Positions 31,777 through 40,158 of a DNA stretch of 64,000 bases are shown here, in pieces. Source of the DNA: UBA668 sp043740085 (lineage in GTDB: Bacteria > Actinomycetota > Acidimicrobiia > Acidimicrobiales > Ilumatobacteraceae); contig JAYUCY010000075.1 in the NCBI GenBank assembly GCA_043740085.1, forward strand, positions 1-64,000, given 5' to 3'. Below the pieces are notes generated by a model that made no database searches, had not been told where the DNA came from, and was given only the letters and a program-made list of their open reading frames with translations. How positions within the stretch are numbered: position 1 is the first letter of the stretch; each line of letters starts with the position of its first letter. Position numbers and translations under genes: made by a program.

Positions 31777-32560
31777 CGCTGACCTCCTTGGCGACACCGC
31801 GGTATGCCGTAGCTCCGCGTGAGGTGGAATCGAACTGAATGATCGGCTGGCCAAACGACGGAGCTTCAGACAGACGAACGGTACGTGGCACTACCGTGCG
31901 GCACACCTTGTCACCAAAGTGCTCGCGTACTTCTTTGACGACCTGCTCGGCGAGCTTGGTACGCGCGTCGTACATCACACACACGATGGTGCTGACTTCC
32001 AATTGCGGGTTGAGGTTGCGCTTCACGAGGTCGACGTTGCGCAGCAACTGTCCAAGACCTTCCAGCGCGTAGTACTCGCACTGGATGGGCACCAACACCT
32101 CGGAGGCGGCATTGAGACCGTTGACGGTGAGAAGACCCAGCGACGGGGGACAGTCGATCAGTACGTAGTCATAGTCGTCGAGCACGTCAGCGACTGCCCT
32201 TCGAAGTCGATTCTCGCGACTGAATGCGGGAACGAGTTCAATCTCTGCGCCAGCGAGGTCGAGGCTGGCCGGCGCCACGAAGAGGTTCTTGACCGAGGAC
32301 GGCTCGACACAGTTCTCCAGCGGTACTTCATGCATGATCACGTGGTACATGGAGGTCTCTAGACCGCGGTTGTCGATACCGAGGCCGGTCGACGCATTTC
32401 CTTGTGGGTCGAGGTCGACGATGAGTGTTCGGTAACCTAGCTCAGCAAGGCAGGCACCGAGGTTGACGGTGGTGGTGGTCTTCCCAACGCCACCCTTCTG
32501 ATTGGCGATGGCAATCACACGGGGAAGAGGACGGCTCGCACTTGCGGCTGGCGTCAGCAC
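31751..32560 (-). CDS. parA: Chromosome-partitioning ATPase ParA
   Basis: Deviant-Walker ATPase that moves ParB-parS complexes. The 269-residue protein has IAIANQKGGVGKTTTTVNLG, the second motif LIVDLDPQGNASTGLG, and YVLIDCPPSLGLLT. It starts with GTG 32560 behind a GGAG site. It lies upstream of parB and downstream of the two parS sites in the usual rsmG-parA-parB order. Confidence 0.97.
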   Translation of the reverse strand: MLTPAASASRPLPRVIAIANQKGGVGKTTTTVNLGACLAELGYRTLIVDLDPQGNASTGLGIDNRGLETSMYHVIMHEVPLENCVEPSSVKNLFVAPASLDLAGAEIELVPAFSRENRLRRAVADVLDDYDYVLIDCPPSLGLLTVNGLNAASEVLVPIQCEYYALEGLGQLLRNVDLVKRNLNPQLEVSTIVCVMYDARTKLAEQVVKEVREHFGDKVCRTVVPRTVRLSEAPSFGQPIIQFDSTSRGATAYRGVAKEVSGGPSQRTR

Positions 32561-32671
32561 AGAACAACTCCTGCAGGCTCAAGCCCAATGAGCAGCAACT
32601 CGGCGGGGGCGATGCCGAAGGATAGCGGACAATGCGCTCCGGCTGGTGTATCACCCACAAGTGGGCCCAGT

Positions 32672-32687
32672 TGTTCCACGTGGAACA
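32672..32687. promoter_or_regulatory. parS site 1
   Basis: TGTTCCACGTGGAACA is a perfect 16-base palindrome and a standard actinobacterial parS, bound by ParB. Here the symmetry extends to 18 bases. It is 112 bases upstream of parA. Confidence 0.93.
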
Positions 32688-32719
32688 ACTGATGCGACCC
32701 AGAAAGTGGGATTCATGAA

Positions 32720-32735
32720 TGTTCCACGTGGAACA
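32720..32735. promoter_or_regulatory. parS site 2
   Basis: A second TGTTCCACGTGGAACA, centred 48 bases from the first, 13 bases from the end of rsmG. Paired sites between rsmG and parA, about 5 kb from oriC, are expected for chromosome segregation. Confidence 0.93.
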
Positions 32736-32747
32736 CTCCACGGGTTC

Positions 32748-33287
32748 CTAGCTGCGGAGAAAGACGCGAACGCCCTGCTCACGACCTTGATCGACGAGGC
32801 CGGACGACACGAGAAGCGCAGCGGGCCAACGGTCCATGTCGTCAACAGGAGGCTCACTGACGACCAACTGACCGCCAGCACGGAGCAACACACCAGCCCA
32901 CCGCACTGTGATCGGGGGGGCAGCAAAGCTTCGTGCCGTCACCACGTCGAAGGAGCCTGGCGCCGACTCCGCCAGGATTCGCACATCCTCCGCCCGAACA
33001 TCCACCTGACCACTCAAGCCAAGGGATCGCACTGCGCGTGACAGTAGGTCGGCACGTGACTGTCGGCGCTCAACCAGCGTCACCTGAATCTCCGGCCGTC
33101 GCACAGCGATCACCAAACCCGGAAGACCGCCACCGGATCCGAGATCAACCAGCGTGCTCACCTGGGCAGGGAGCGCCGTGACAAACTGTTCCGCATGAAC
33201 AATGGCCAGTACAAGCGAGGCCTCCCCAATCGCACCGCGCGCTTGAACAGCGCGCAGTGCGGAAAGGAGCGCCTCGTCGTCGTTCAA
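32748..33287 (-). CDS. rsmG: 16S rRNA (guanine-N7) methyltransferase
   Basis: Methylates G527 (E. coli numbering) of 16S rRNA. The 179-residue protein shows the SAM site LVDLGSGGGLPGLVIA, the LVERRQSRADLLSRAV helix, and VVTARSFAAPPITVRWA. The only possible start in frame is TTG 33287, 27 bases after jag; an in-frame TGA lies eight codons upstream. It is a little shorter than most homologues at the N-terminus. Confidence 0.93.
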   Translation of the reverse strand: MNDDEALLSALRAVQARGAIGEASLVLAIVHAEQFVTALPAQVSTLVDLGSGGGLPGLVIAVRRPEIQVTLVERRQSRADLLSRAVRSLGLSGQVDVRAEDVRILAESAPGSFDVVTARSFAAPPITVRWAGVLLRAGGQLVVSEPPVDDMDRWPAALLVSSGLVDQGREQGVRVFLRS

Positions 33288-33314
33288 CGCGTTGCGTCGT
33301 TCAAGAGATCAGCG

Positions 33315-34247
33315 TCAGGCAGTCGTCGGCGCAATGATCACCCGGCGGTTCGGGTCATCGCCCTCGGAACGAGTAGTAATGCCGTCACTACCTGAAAGGG
33401 TGTCGTGGATGATCTTGCGGTCGGCTGACGACATCGGCTCCAACACCCGGGCAACGCCCGAAGTGGTCACTTCGCTGGACATCTGCGTGGCGAACGCACC
33501 GAGCGCAACGCGGCGACGCTCCCGATAGCCACCGACATCCACCCGCAGGCGAGTGTCGTGGTCACCGAGCCGACGCTGCGCTGCAACTCGAGCCAAATCC
33601 TGCACCGCTTGCAACGTGGTGCCCCGAGGGCCAACAAGCAGCCCGAGCTCCTGTCCATGAACCCGCACCTCCAGGTCGTCACCATCTTCCACCAGCTCGG
33701 CGGTACCGGTGAGGCCAAAGGCCGACACCAGTTCCGTCATGAACCGAACGGCTTCTTCGCCAACCTGATGTGCGTCCACGAGTTGCTCCTTGGGTTCGCC
33801 ATCCTTCGACGGCCTGTCCGTGCGATTGTCGGTGTCGGTGTCGGTGTCGGTGCCGTTGTCGGTGTCGTTGTCGGTTCGAGTACGAGTACGAGGCGCCTTC
33901 AGCTGCGCCGCCTTGGAAGCTGGCGGTGCCTTACTAGCCTTCGTCGCCGCGGCACGAGGTGCACGAACTAACGGCTCAGCATCGGCACCGTTGCTGGCGG
34001 TACCAGCCTTGTCGGCCTTCTCTGTCTTGTCGGCGCGCTTGCGATCGCGCCGATCCACCTTCTGGCGGGCCTGCGTCGGGCGTACCCGAGCACGCACTCG
34101 CGCTTCACCGCGAACTCGACCGAAGAGGCCCTGTTTGGGCTCTTCGAGCACCTCGAAGTCGGCGTCCTCTTCATGGACACCCAACTGATCGAGTGCCTTT
34201 TCCTTTGCCTCAGCAATTGACTTGCCGATTGTTTCGACCCATTCCAT
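33315..34247 (-). CDS. jag: Jag/KhpB-type RNA-binding protein
   Basis: A 310-residue protein: a Jag N-terminal domain (EWVETIGKSIAEAKEKALDQ, GLFGRVRGEARVRARV), a long low-complexity linker (about 65-155), a KH-like domain (QELGLLVGPRGTTLQAVQDL) and a C-terminal R3H domain (RERRRVALGAFATQM, DRKIIHDTL). The linker holds a Thr-Asp repeat encoded by a microsatellite. Jag proteins bind RNA and act with KhpA in cell-division and envelope control in other bacteria. It lies between yidC and rsmG, as usual. Confidence 0.93.
   Translation of the reverse strand: MEWVETIGKSIAEAKEKALDQLGVHEEDADFEVLEEPKQGLFGRVRGEARVRARVRPTQARQKVDRRDRKRADKTEKADKAGTASNGADAEPLVRAPRAAATKASKAPPASKAAQLKAPRTRTRTDNDTDNGTDTDTDTDNRTDRPSKDGEPKEQLVDAHQVGEEAVRFMTELVSAFGLTGTAELVEDGDDLEVRVHGQELGLLVGPRGTTLQAVQDLARVAAQRRLGDHDTRLRVDVGGYRERRRVALGAFATQMSSEVTTSGVARVLEPMSSADRKIIHDTLSGSDGITTRSEGDDPNRRVIIAPTTA
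33827..33876. repeat. GTCGGT-type hexanucleotide microsatellite inside jag
   Basis: About eight copies of a six-base unit (TGTCGG, some changed) lie in tandem and encode the alternating Thr-Asp linker of Jag. Changes by one unit keep the frame, so the linker can vary in length by two residues without losing the protein. Confidence 0.8.
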
Positions 34248-34260
34248 ACTGTCTGACCTG

Positions 34261-35295
34261 CTACTTCTTCTTCGGGGAAGGGCTAGAGCCGTCAGGCCGC
34301 GCAGCCTTTCCGGTGGAGGCGGGGCGAGATGGCGGGCGCCCAGAACTTGGAGTTGGCTTGTTCTTTGGCTGCGTCACGCGCTTGCTGGCCGTGGTCGCGG
34401 TCGTGGCACCAGCGGCAGACTTTGCCGGCTGCTTGGCTGCGGACAACTCACGCTTTGCAGTGGCGAACATGCCACCACCGGCGCCATCCTTCTTTGAAAT
34501 CTCACGCGCATGCTCGCCAGCACGCTGTGCCTGGCGGCCGAGCGATTCGTGACCGTGGTAGAAGCGGCGAGTGATGTACACGTTGAGGCCGATACGGAAG
34601 ACCGCCTGCGCCATGTAGTAGATCACCAGGCCGGTGAGGTAGAAGCCCATGAACACGGCGAAAACCACCGGCAGGTACTGCATCAGCTTCTGCTGCATCG
34701 GCGACACCGACGGCGACACCGCTGCACGTGAAGCAGCCATCTTTTGCTGCGCGAAGTACAGCCCGCCCAGGACCAGGACCAGCACGGCGTACTTGAGACC
34801 CTCAGCGAATGACGACTCGGCAATGACGCTGTACGGACGACGCGACAGGTCCAGCCCCCACGCCAACATCTCGTTCTTCCCGGCGAGCGACTTGTACAAC
34901 GCCGTCGAATGATTGAGGTACAGCGGCTCGAATGTGCCGTCGGAACCCTTGTTGGTGAGGCCATGCAACACCCGGAACATGATGATGAACACCGGCATCT
35001 GCAGCACCAGCGGCAGGCACGAGGCCAACGGGTTGACCTTGTGCTCCTGGTAGAGCTTCATCATTTCTTCGTTGAGCTTCTGGCGGTCATTGCGGTGTTC
35101 GGCCTGCAGCTTCTTCATTTGCGGCTGCAGCTTCTGCATCTCCAGCATGCCCTTGGTGCTCTTGAGCACCAGCGGGGCGGTGATCAGCATCACGACCAAC
35201 GCGATCAGCGAGATGGCGAGAATGTAGTTGTGCGTAAAGCTGTAGAACCAAGCGAGCAGCTTGGCTGGCTGCTCGAAGAACTCAATGGCGATCAT
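34261..35295 (-). CDS. yidC: Membrane protein insertase YidC
   Basis: Inserts and folds inner-membrane proteins, alone or with Sec. The 344-residue protein has the five-helix Oxa1/YidC core: NYILAISLIALVVMLITAPLV with the groove region after it, a cytoplasmic hairpin (MQKLQPQMKKLQAEHRNDRQ), LASCLPLVLQMPVFIIMFRV, and MQQKLMQYLPVVFAVFMGF. The C-terminal 100 residues are a basic Lys/Ser/Pro-rich tail, probably for ribosome contact. It overlaps yidD by four bases. Confidence 0.96.
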   Translation of the reverse strand: MIAIEFFEQPAKLLAWFYSFTHNYILAISLIALVVMLITAPLVLKSTKGMLEMQKLQPQMKKLQAEHRNDRQKLNEEMMKLYQEHKVNPLASCLPLVLQMPVFIIMFRVLHGLTNKGSDGTFEPLYLNHSTALYKSLAGKNEMLAWGLDLSRRPYSVIAESSFAEGLKYAVLVLVLGGLYFAQQKMAASRAAVSPSVSPMQQKLMQYLPVVFAVFMGFYLTGLVIYYMAQAVFRIGLNVYITRRFYHGHESLGRQAQRAGEHAREISKKDGAGGGMFATAKRELSAAKQPAKSAAGATTATTASKRVTQPKNKPTPSSGRPPSRPASTGKAARPDGSSPSPKKK

Positions 35296-35564
35296 GCGAA
35301 GAGACCCTTGTCCTGTCGTGACGACGATGGTGATGACGATGGTGATGAAGCGTGTGAAGAATGAGTTGTGTGCTCAGCGTGCGGCACTGGGTCCCAGCCG
35401 GAGGGGCCAAACGGATGACAGCGAGCAAGGCGACGAACTGTCAGCCACAGCCCGCGAGCGCTGCCGTGAACCTGCAGCGCCTCGACGGCATAGCTACTAC
35501 ATGAGGGAGTGAACCTGCACGGCGAGGGCCTGCCTTCCATCGCCCGTTGATAGGCAATGACCAG
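35292..35564 (-). CDS. yidD: Membrane protein insertion efficiency factor YidD
   Basis: Small peripheral membrane protein with the signature CRFTPSCSSYAVEAL and RRLARCHPFGPSGWDPVP. The conserved N-terminal amphipathic segment (VIAYQRAMEG) lies upstream of the only ATG (35540). The frame therefore probably starts at CTG 35564, just after the rnpA stop, or another non-standard codon; no ATG, GTG or TTG is available. The C-terminal 25 residues are His/Ser-rich, partly encoded by a 12-base duplication. It lies in the usual rnpA-yidD-yidC order. Confidence 0.85.
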   Translation of the reverse strand: MVIAYQRAMEGRPSPCRFTPSCSSYAVEALQVHGSARGLWLTVRRLARCHPFGPSGWDPVPHAEHTTHSSHASSPSSSPSSSRQDKGLFA

Positions 35565-35569
35565 GCGAA

Positions 35570-35905
35570 CTAGTCGCGAACGCGGCGCAGAATCTGCTCC
35601 AGATCGAACTGTAGTTCGACGAATGACCGTCCGGCGGCAGCGGGCTGCGCGCCGAACAGGTACATCCCTGCCGGCAGCGCTGCTTCGCGAGAGACCTGCT
35701 GCAGCATGGCCCGCAGCTGCCGGCGCACACGGTTGCGTACGACGGCGGGACCAAGCGCGCTTCCCAGGGCGTACGCCACACGCGGCGGTGTGACGGTGCC
35801 TGGAGGATCGAGAACGTAGGTGCACCACAGCACTCCGGCCCGAGCGCGCCGCCCTTGGGAGGCGATGCGCGTAAACGCGCTGCGCTCTCGGATGCGCCAG
35901 ATCAA
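35570..35905 (-). CDS. rnpA: Ribonuclease P protein component
   Basis: Protein subunit of RNase P, which trims tRNA 5' ends. The 111-residue protein has the RNA-binding core GSALGPAVVRNRVRRQLRAM, the family's RNR motif, and an N-terminal RIRERSAFTRIASQGRRA. It starts with TTG 35905, overlapping the rpmH stop by four bases (TTGA). Confidence 0.93.
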   Translation of the reverse strand: MIWRIRERSAFTRIASQGRRARAGVLWCTYVLDPPGTVTPPRVAYALGSALGPAVVRNRVRRQLRAMLQQVSREAALPAGMYLFGAQPAAAGRSFVELQFDLEQILRRVRD

Positions 35906-36036
35906 GCCGAAAGCTTGTGGCGGCCCTTGGCACGGCGCGCCTTCAAGACGTCGCGGCCAGCCCGGGTGCTCATACGGTGGCGGAAGCCGTGCTTCTTGGC
36001 ACGGCGACGATTATTTGGTTGGAATGTGCGCTTCAC
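35902..36036 (-). CDS. rpmH: 50S ribosomal protein bL34
   Basis: A 44-residue, very basic protein that reads VKRTFQPNNRRRAKKHGFRH and then RMSTRAGRDVLKARRAKGRH before the end, a full-length bL34. It starts with GTG 36036. It is divergent from dnaA across a 262-base promoter region, the classic arrangement. Confidence 0.97.
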   Translation of the reverse strand: MKRTFQPNNRRRAKKHGFRHRMSTRAGRDVLKARRAKGRHKLSA

Positions 36037-36250
36037 GCAGCTCTCCTCGAGCCACCCTGCGGTGGCGGTTCAGCAAGTCGAAAGTTGCCTTGGCGCGCCG
36101 CACTACACCAGCCACGCCAATGGCCAAGTGACAAGACTAGGGCCGCGCGCGGCATCGCGGCAACCGAACGCGCTGGAAGAAGTGAGCGTCACGGGTGACG
36201 GCGCGCGTCTGCTAGCGTGCCCAACTCTGTTCTATGACTTTTCCACATGA

Positions 36251-36271
36251 TGTGGACAAGCATGTGGACAG
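36251..36271. promoter_or_regulatory. DnaA boxes upstream of dnaA
   Basis: TGTGGACAA (36251-36259) and TGTGGACAG (36263-36271) are two near-consensus DnaA boxes in the same direction, 12 bases apart, with a TTTCCACAT just before. They lie 28-50 bases upstream of the dnaA start and probably mediate autoregulation. The rest of the rpmH-dnaA gap must hold both promoters, but I cannot place them with confidence. Confidence 0.7.
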
Positions 36272-36298
36272 TGACCGATCGATGGGAAGGAGGCGCTG

Positions 36299-37696
36299 GT
36301 GAGCGACCATGAGCAGCTGTGGACAGCCGTTGCGCAACTACTTCGCGCTCAGGTGTCGGAGGCCGTGTGGTTCTCCACCTTCCAAGATGTCGTCGCCCTG
36401 GACAGTGATACATCAATGCTGCGCGTCAGTGCCCCAAATGCACACTCACGCGACCGTATTCTGTCGCGCTACCTCCCGCTGGTGAGGGATGCCCTCGAGG
36501 AAATCGGCGCCAGCAACCTGCAGTTCGTCATCGAAGTGCAGTTAGTCGATAGCGAGCCGCAGCCAGAGTGGGCCCCTGAGCCCAGTGGGCTCGGGGGCAG
36601 TAGCCACAGCAGTTCCAGCAGCCATAGCGACATCCCTTCGGGCAGCAGCAGCACCATCAACATGGCCGACACCGGCGGCATGAATCCCCGCTACACGTTC
36701 GAGACGTTCGTGAAAGGCGCCAGCAACCAGTTTGCGTTGGCCGCCGCGTTGCGAGTTGCCGAGACGCCGGGCCGCAGCTACAACCCGCTGTTTATCTACG
36801 GCTCGGCCGGCTTGGGCAAGACCCACCTGCTGCATGCCATCGGCCATTACGTGCACAACCACTACCAGCACGACGTCGTGCGGTATGTCAGCACCGAAAC
36901 CTTCCTCAACGAGTACGTCGACGCGATCCGTACCAACACCACCGCCAACTTCAAGCGCCGTTACCGCGACATCGATGTGCTGCTGATTGACGACATCCAA
37001 TTCATGGAAGGCAAGGAAGGGCTCCAGGAGGAGTTCTTCCATACGTTCAACTCGCTGCACGGTGCCAACAAGCAGATCGTGATCTCCAGCGACCGTATGC
37101 CCGACGCCATACCCACCTTGGAAGAGCGCCTGCGTGGCCGCTTCAAGTGGGGCCTCATCACCGACATTCAGCCCCCCGACCTCGAGACCCGGCTGGCCAT
37201 TCTACGCAACAAGGCCGAGCGCGACCACAGCCCGGTGCCGGCGGAAACACTGGAATTCATTGCCTCACGCATCACTACCAACATCCGTGAGCTGGAAGGC
37301 GCGCTCATCCGGGTGACGGCCTATGCCAGTCTCAACGCGGTACCCATCAGCACGCACATGGCCGAGGGTCTGCTCAGCGATCTGATGACCGGCTCGTACG
37401 TCAAGCCGCGCACCGACGAAGAGTTGCTCAACGAGATTGCCGTCATTCTGGGCTACAGCGTCGAGTCCTTGCGCGGCAAGAGCCGCCAGCGCCCACTGGT
37501 CACCGCTCGCCAAACCGCCATGTACGTGTTCCGTGAGCTCACCGACCTCAGCTACCCGGCCATCGCTCGTTTGTTTGGTGGCCGCGACCACACCACCGTC
37601 ATCCACGCGGTCGACAAGATCCAGCGGCTGATGAAGGAACGGAAGCAGATTTACGATCAGGTGACCGACCTCATCCAACGGCTGAAAAAGGCATGA
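36299..37696 (+). CDS. dnaA: Chromosomal replication initiator DnaA
   Basis: Binds DnaA boxes and opens oriC. The 465-residue protein has domain I (WTAVAQLLRAQVSEAVWFST), a Ser/Gly/His-rich domain II (about 85-120), the AAA+ domain III (NPLFIYGSAGLGKTHLLHAI; DIDVLLIDDIQFMEGKEG), and domain IV with the signature VFRELTDLSYPAIARLFGGRDHTTVIHA (about 405-432). GTG 36299 follows an AAGGAGG site. Confidence 0.98.
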   Translation: MSDHEQLWTAVAQLLRAQVSEAVWFSTFQDVVALDSDTSMLRVSAPNAHSRDRILSRYLPLVRDALEEIGASNLQFVIEVQLVDSEPQPEWAPEPSGLGGSSHSSSSSHSDIPSGSSSTINMADTGGMNPRYTFETFVKGASNQFALAAALRVAETPGRSYNPLFIYGSAGLGKTHLLHAIGHYVHNHYQHDVVRYVSTETFLNEYVDAIRTNTTANFKRRYRDIDVLLIDDIQFMEGKEGLQEEFFHTFNSLHGANKQIVISSDRMPDAIPTLEERLRGRFKWGLITDIQPPDLETRLAILRNKAERDHSPVPAETLEFIASRITTNIRELEGALIRVTAYASLNAVPISTHMAEGLLSDLMTGSYVKPRTDEELLNEIAVILGYSVESLRGKSRQRPLVTARQTAMYVFRELTDLSYPAIARLFGGRDHTTVIHAVDKIQRLMKERKQIYDQVTDLIQRLKKA

Positions 37697-37943
37697 TGTT
37701 GCTTGCCAACGGCCCGCGCAACCCTGTGGGCGACCTGTGGTCGACCACTCGCATTTCGGTGGACAACCCAAAGTTGTCCACCGAACTACACCAGAGTTGT
37801 TTTTCATCTGTGTACGCGTGGGGAAACCGCTGTGGATACACATCTGGCACCTACGCTGGGCAAACACGGGGTTGTGCACAATCCACAGCCCTTATTACCT
37901 CTATTACCTTTGTACATCACCCTCCGACGCGAAAGGGAACGCT
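37697..37943. other. oriC: Chromosomal replication origin (oriC)
   Basis: The 247-base dnaA-dnaN space. It holds a perfect inverted pair of DnaA boxes (CGGTGGACAAC-5 bases-GTTGTCCACCG, 37757-37783), TGTGGATAC at 37831, TTGTGCACA at 37872 overlapping CAATCCACA at 37879, and probably weaker sites. An A+T-rich stretch (TTATTACCTCTATTACC, about 37892-37919) next to dnaN is the likely unwinding element. The gene order on both sides supports this as the origin. Confidence 0.9.
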
Positions 37944-39038
37944 GTGAAGTTCCGTTGTGAACGTGAAGCTCTGGCCGAAGCTCTGGCCACCGCGGGCCGT
38001 GCTGCCACTGGCCGAACCGGCGCCCTGCCGGTGCTCTCCGGCCTACGCCTTGAACTCACGGGCAATCAGTTGTCGGTGACTGGTACCGACCTCGACTTGA
38101 CGATTCAGTTGTCCATCGAGGTGGGTGGCAATGGTGACGGTGGTGTGGTGTTGCCGGCTCGTCTCGCTGCCGACATCGTTCGTTCGCTGGGTCAAGGCAA
38201 GGTCGATGTGGTGGCCGAGGGCGACGACGTCACGATTAGTAACGGTCGCTCGAACTTCACCGTGCGCCCGCTCAGCTTCGACGATTATCCGAAGTTGGCC
38301 TCGCCGGTCAATACGTCGGTCACGTTGCCGGCTGCCGCATTTGGTGATGCGCTGCGCCAGGTCGTTCGTGCCGCCAGCACCGATGAAGCCCGCCCGATTC
38401 TGACCGGCGTGATGATGACGGCTGAGGGCGACGGCCTGCGCATGGTTGCCACCGACTCTTACCGTCTCGCGGTTCGCGACCTCGTCGGCCAGCAGGTGCT
38501 TGCGGCTGACCAGAAGGTGCTCATCCCTGGGCGTGCGCTCACCGAGCTACAGCGCCTCGTGAGCGGCGGCGGTGAGGTCACGATGCGCCTTGGCGACCGC
38601 GACGCCACGTTCGAAATCGGTACTACCCGCTTGACGACGCGGCTCATCGAAGGCGAGTTCCCAAACTATCGCCAGCTGATTCCGCCATCGCACCCCAACA
38701 CGCTCACCGTCGAGCGCGAGCCGTTGCTGGAGGCCATTCGGCGCGTGAAAATTCTCGCCAAAGACGCCACCCCGGTTCGCTTGCAGATGGGCGGCGACAC
38801 GTTGCGCCTCACGGCAATTACACAAGACGTCGGTAACGCGAGCGAGGAACTGGATTGCGTCTACGTCGGCAGCGAGCTGACCGTGGCGTTCAACCCGGAT
38901 TACTTTGCGGCCGGCGTCGAGGCGTGCATCGGCGACTCCATCACGCTCTCCACACTCGACGGTCTCAAGCCCGCCGTAGTGCGCAGTGTGGGCATCGATG
39001 ACTACCTGTACTTGCTGATGCCTGTACGGGTGCCCTAG
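37944..39038 (+). CDS. dnaN: DNA polymerase III sliding clamp (beta)
   Basis: Ring-shaped processivity clamp. The 364-residue protein has the three clamp domains (early LPVLSGLRLEL; mid RPILTGVMMTAEGDGLRMVATD; end LYLLMPVRVP, part of the protein-binding pocket). GTG 37944 gives VKFRCEREALAEAL; a longer open frame upstream crosses oriC and is not coding. Confidence 0.97.
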   Translation: MKFRCEREALAEALATAGRAATGRTGALPVLSGLRLELTGNQLSVTGTDLDLTIQLSIEVGGNGDGGVVLPARLAADIVRSLGQGKVDVVAEGDDVTISNGRSNFTVRPLSFDDYPKLASPVNTSVTLPAAAFGDALRQVVRAASTDEARPILTGVMMTAEGDGLRMVATDSYRLAVRDLVGQQVLAADQKVLIPGRALTELQRLVSGGGEVTMRLGDRDATFEIGTTRLTTRLIEGEFPNYRQLIPPSHPNTLTVEREPLLEAIRRVKILAKDATPVRLQMGGDTLRLTAITQDVGNASEELDCVYVGSELTVAFNPDYFAAGVEACIGDSITLSTLDGLKPAVVRSVGIDDYLYLLMPVRVP

Positions 39039-39059
39039 CCACCCTGTGAGCTTCGCCAC

Positions 39060-40154
39060 ATGATCGTCACGCGGCTGGAGCTCGTCGACTTCCGTAACTA
39101 CACGGAAGCATCGTTCGAGTTCCATCACGGCATCACCGCTGTCGTCGGGCTCAACGGTCAAGGCAAAACAAACCTGGCGGAGGCGCTGGCCTACCTTGCA
39201 TCGCTGGACAGTTTTCGCGGTGCTCCCACCGACGCACTGATCCGCGTGGGCGCCGAGACCGCAGTGGTGCGGGCAGCCGTGCTGCACCCTGACGGTCGCG
39301 AGGTACTGGTGGAACTGGAGCTGTCGCGACACGGCCGCAACCGTGTGCAGGTCAACAAACAGAAACTCGGCCGCTCGCGCGAGTTGCTGGGCGTGATGCG
39401 AGTCACCGTGTTCTCCCCCGACGATCTTGAAATGGTGAAGGGCGCACCGCAGGAACGTCGTCGGTTCATGGACGACACGCTGGTCTCGCTGGCGTTGAAG
39501 TACGACGCACTGCGGCTGGAGCTGGACCGAATTGTGAAGCAGCGCAACACGTTGCTGAAGGCTGCGGGTGGGCGACTGAACGATGAGCTGGAGGTCTCAC
39601 TGGACGTGTGGGACGCGAAGTTCGCACAGGTCGGCGACCAGTTCGGCCATGCGCGTGCGGTACTGATCGCACGACTCGCGCCAATGGTCACGGAGGCCTA
39701 CGAGCAGCTCGCCGACCAGCCGAGTGTTGTCGACCTCCGCTACGAGCCCGTGTGGCGGCAACGAGGCCTCGTGGCGGCGCTCGCCGAGGCTCGCACCGAC
39801 GACGTTCGCCGGGGCGTCAGCACCACCGGCCCCCACCGTGACGACGTCGACCTGTTCATCGGCGGCCTGCCAGCGCGCACGCACGCCTCGCAAGGTGAAC
39901 AGCGCACGTTGGCGCTGGCGTTGCGGCTGGCCGCCCATCGCATGGTGGCGGAGAAGGTGGGCAGCAGCCCCGTCCTCGTCCTCGATGATGTGCTCAGCGA
40001 GCTGGACCCACGAAGATCCGCCGCGCTGCTGCTGCACCTGCCACCAGGCCAAGTGGTGCTCACCACCGCCAGCGTGTTGCCCGAGGCGGCGCACCCGGAT
40101 GCAATTATCCGCATCGAATCCGGTGCCGTAGTGGCCAGTCAGGTGGCAGAGTGA
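39060..40154 (+). CDS. recF: DNA repair/gap-repair protein RecF
   Basis: SMC-like ATPase that helps load RecA at gaps. The 364-residue protein has Walker A (VVGLNGQGKTNLAEAL), the ABC signature region (ASQGEQRTLALALRLA) and Walker B (PVLVLDDVLSELDPRR). ATG 39060 is 21 bases after dnaN. Normal length. Confidence 0.97.
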   Translation: MIVTRLELVDFRNYTEASFEFHHGITAVVGLNGQGKTNLAEALAYLASLDSFRGAPTDALIRVGAETAVVRAAVLHPDGREVLVELELSRHGRNRVQVNKQKLGRSRELLGVMRVTVFSPDDLEMVKGAPQERRRFMDDTLVSLALKYDALRLELDRIVKQRNTLLKAAGGRLNDELEVSLDVWDAKFAQVGDQFGHARAVLIARLAPMVTEAYEQLADQPSVVDLRYEPVWRQRGLVAALAEARTDDVRRGVSTTGPHRDDVDLFIGGLPARTHASQGEQRTLALALRLAAHRMVAEKVGSSPVLVLDDVLSELDPRRSAALLLHLPPGQVVLTTASVLPEAAHPDAIIRIESGAVVASQVAE

Positions 40155-40158
40155 TGCT

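Noticed and set aside
34520..35364. Plus-strand frames opposite yidC and yidD
   Set aside because: The minus-strand proteins are unmistakable; the opposite frames are His/Gln/Leu-rich shadows.
37737..37943. Upstream extension of dnaN across the origin
   Set aside because: The added residues are unconserved and the stretch contains DnaA boxes and the A+T-rich unwinding region; GTG 37944 with its ribosome site fits the family start.
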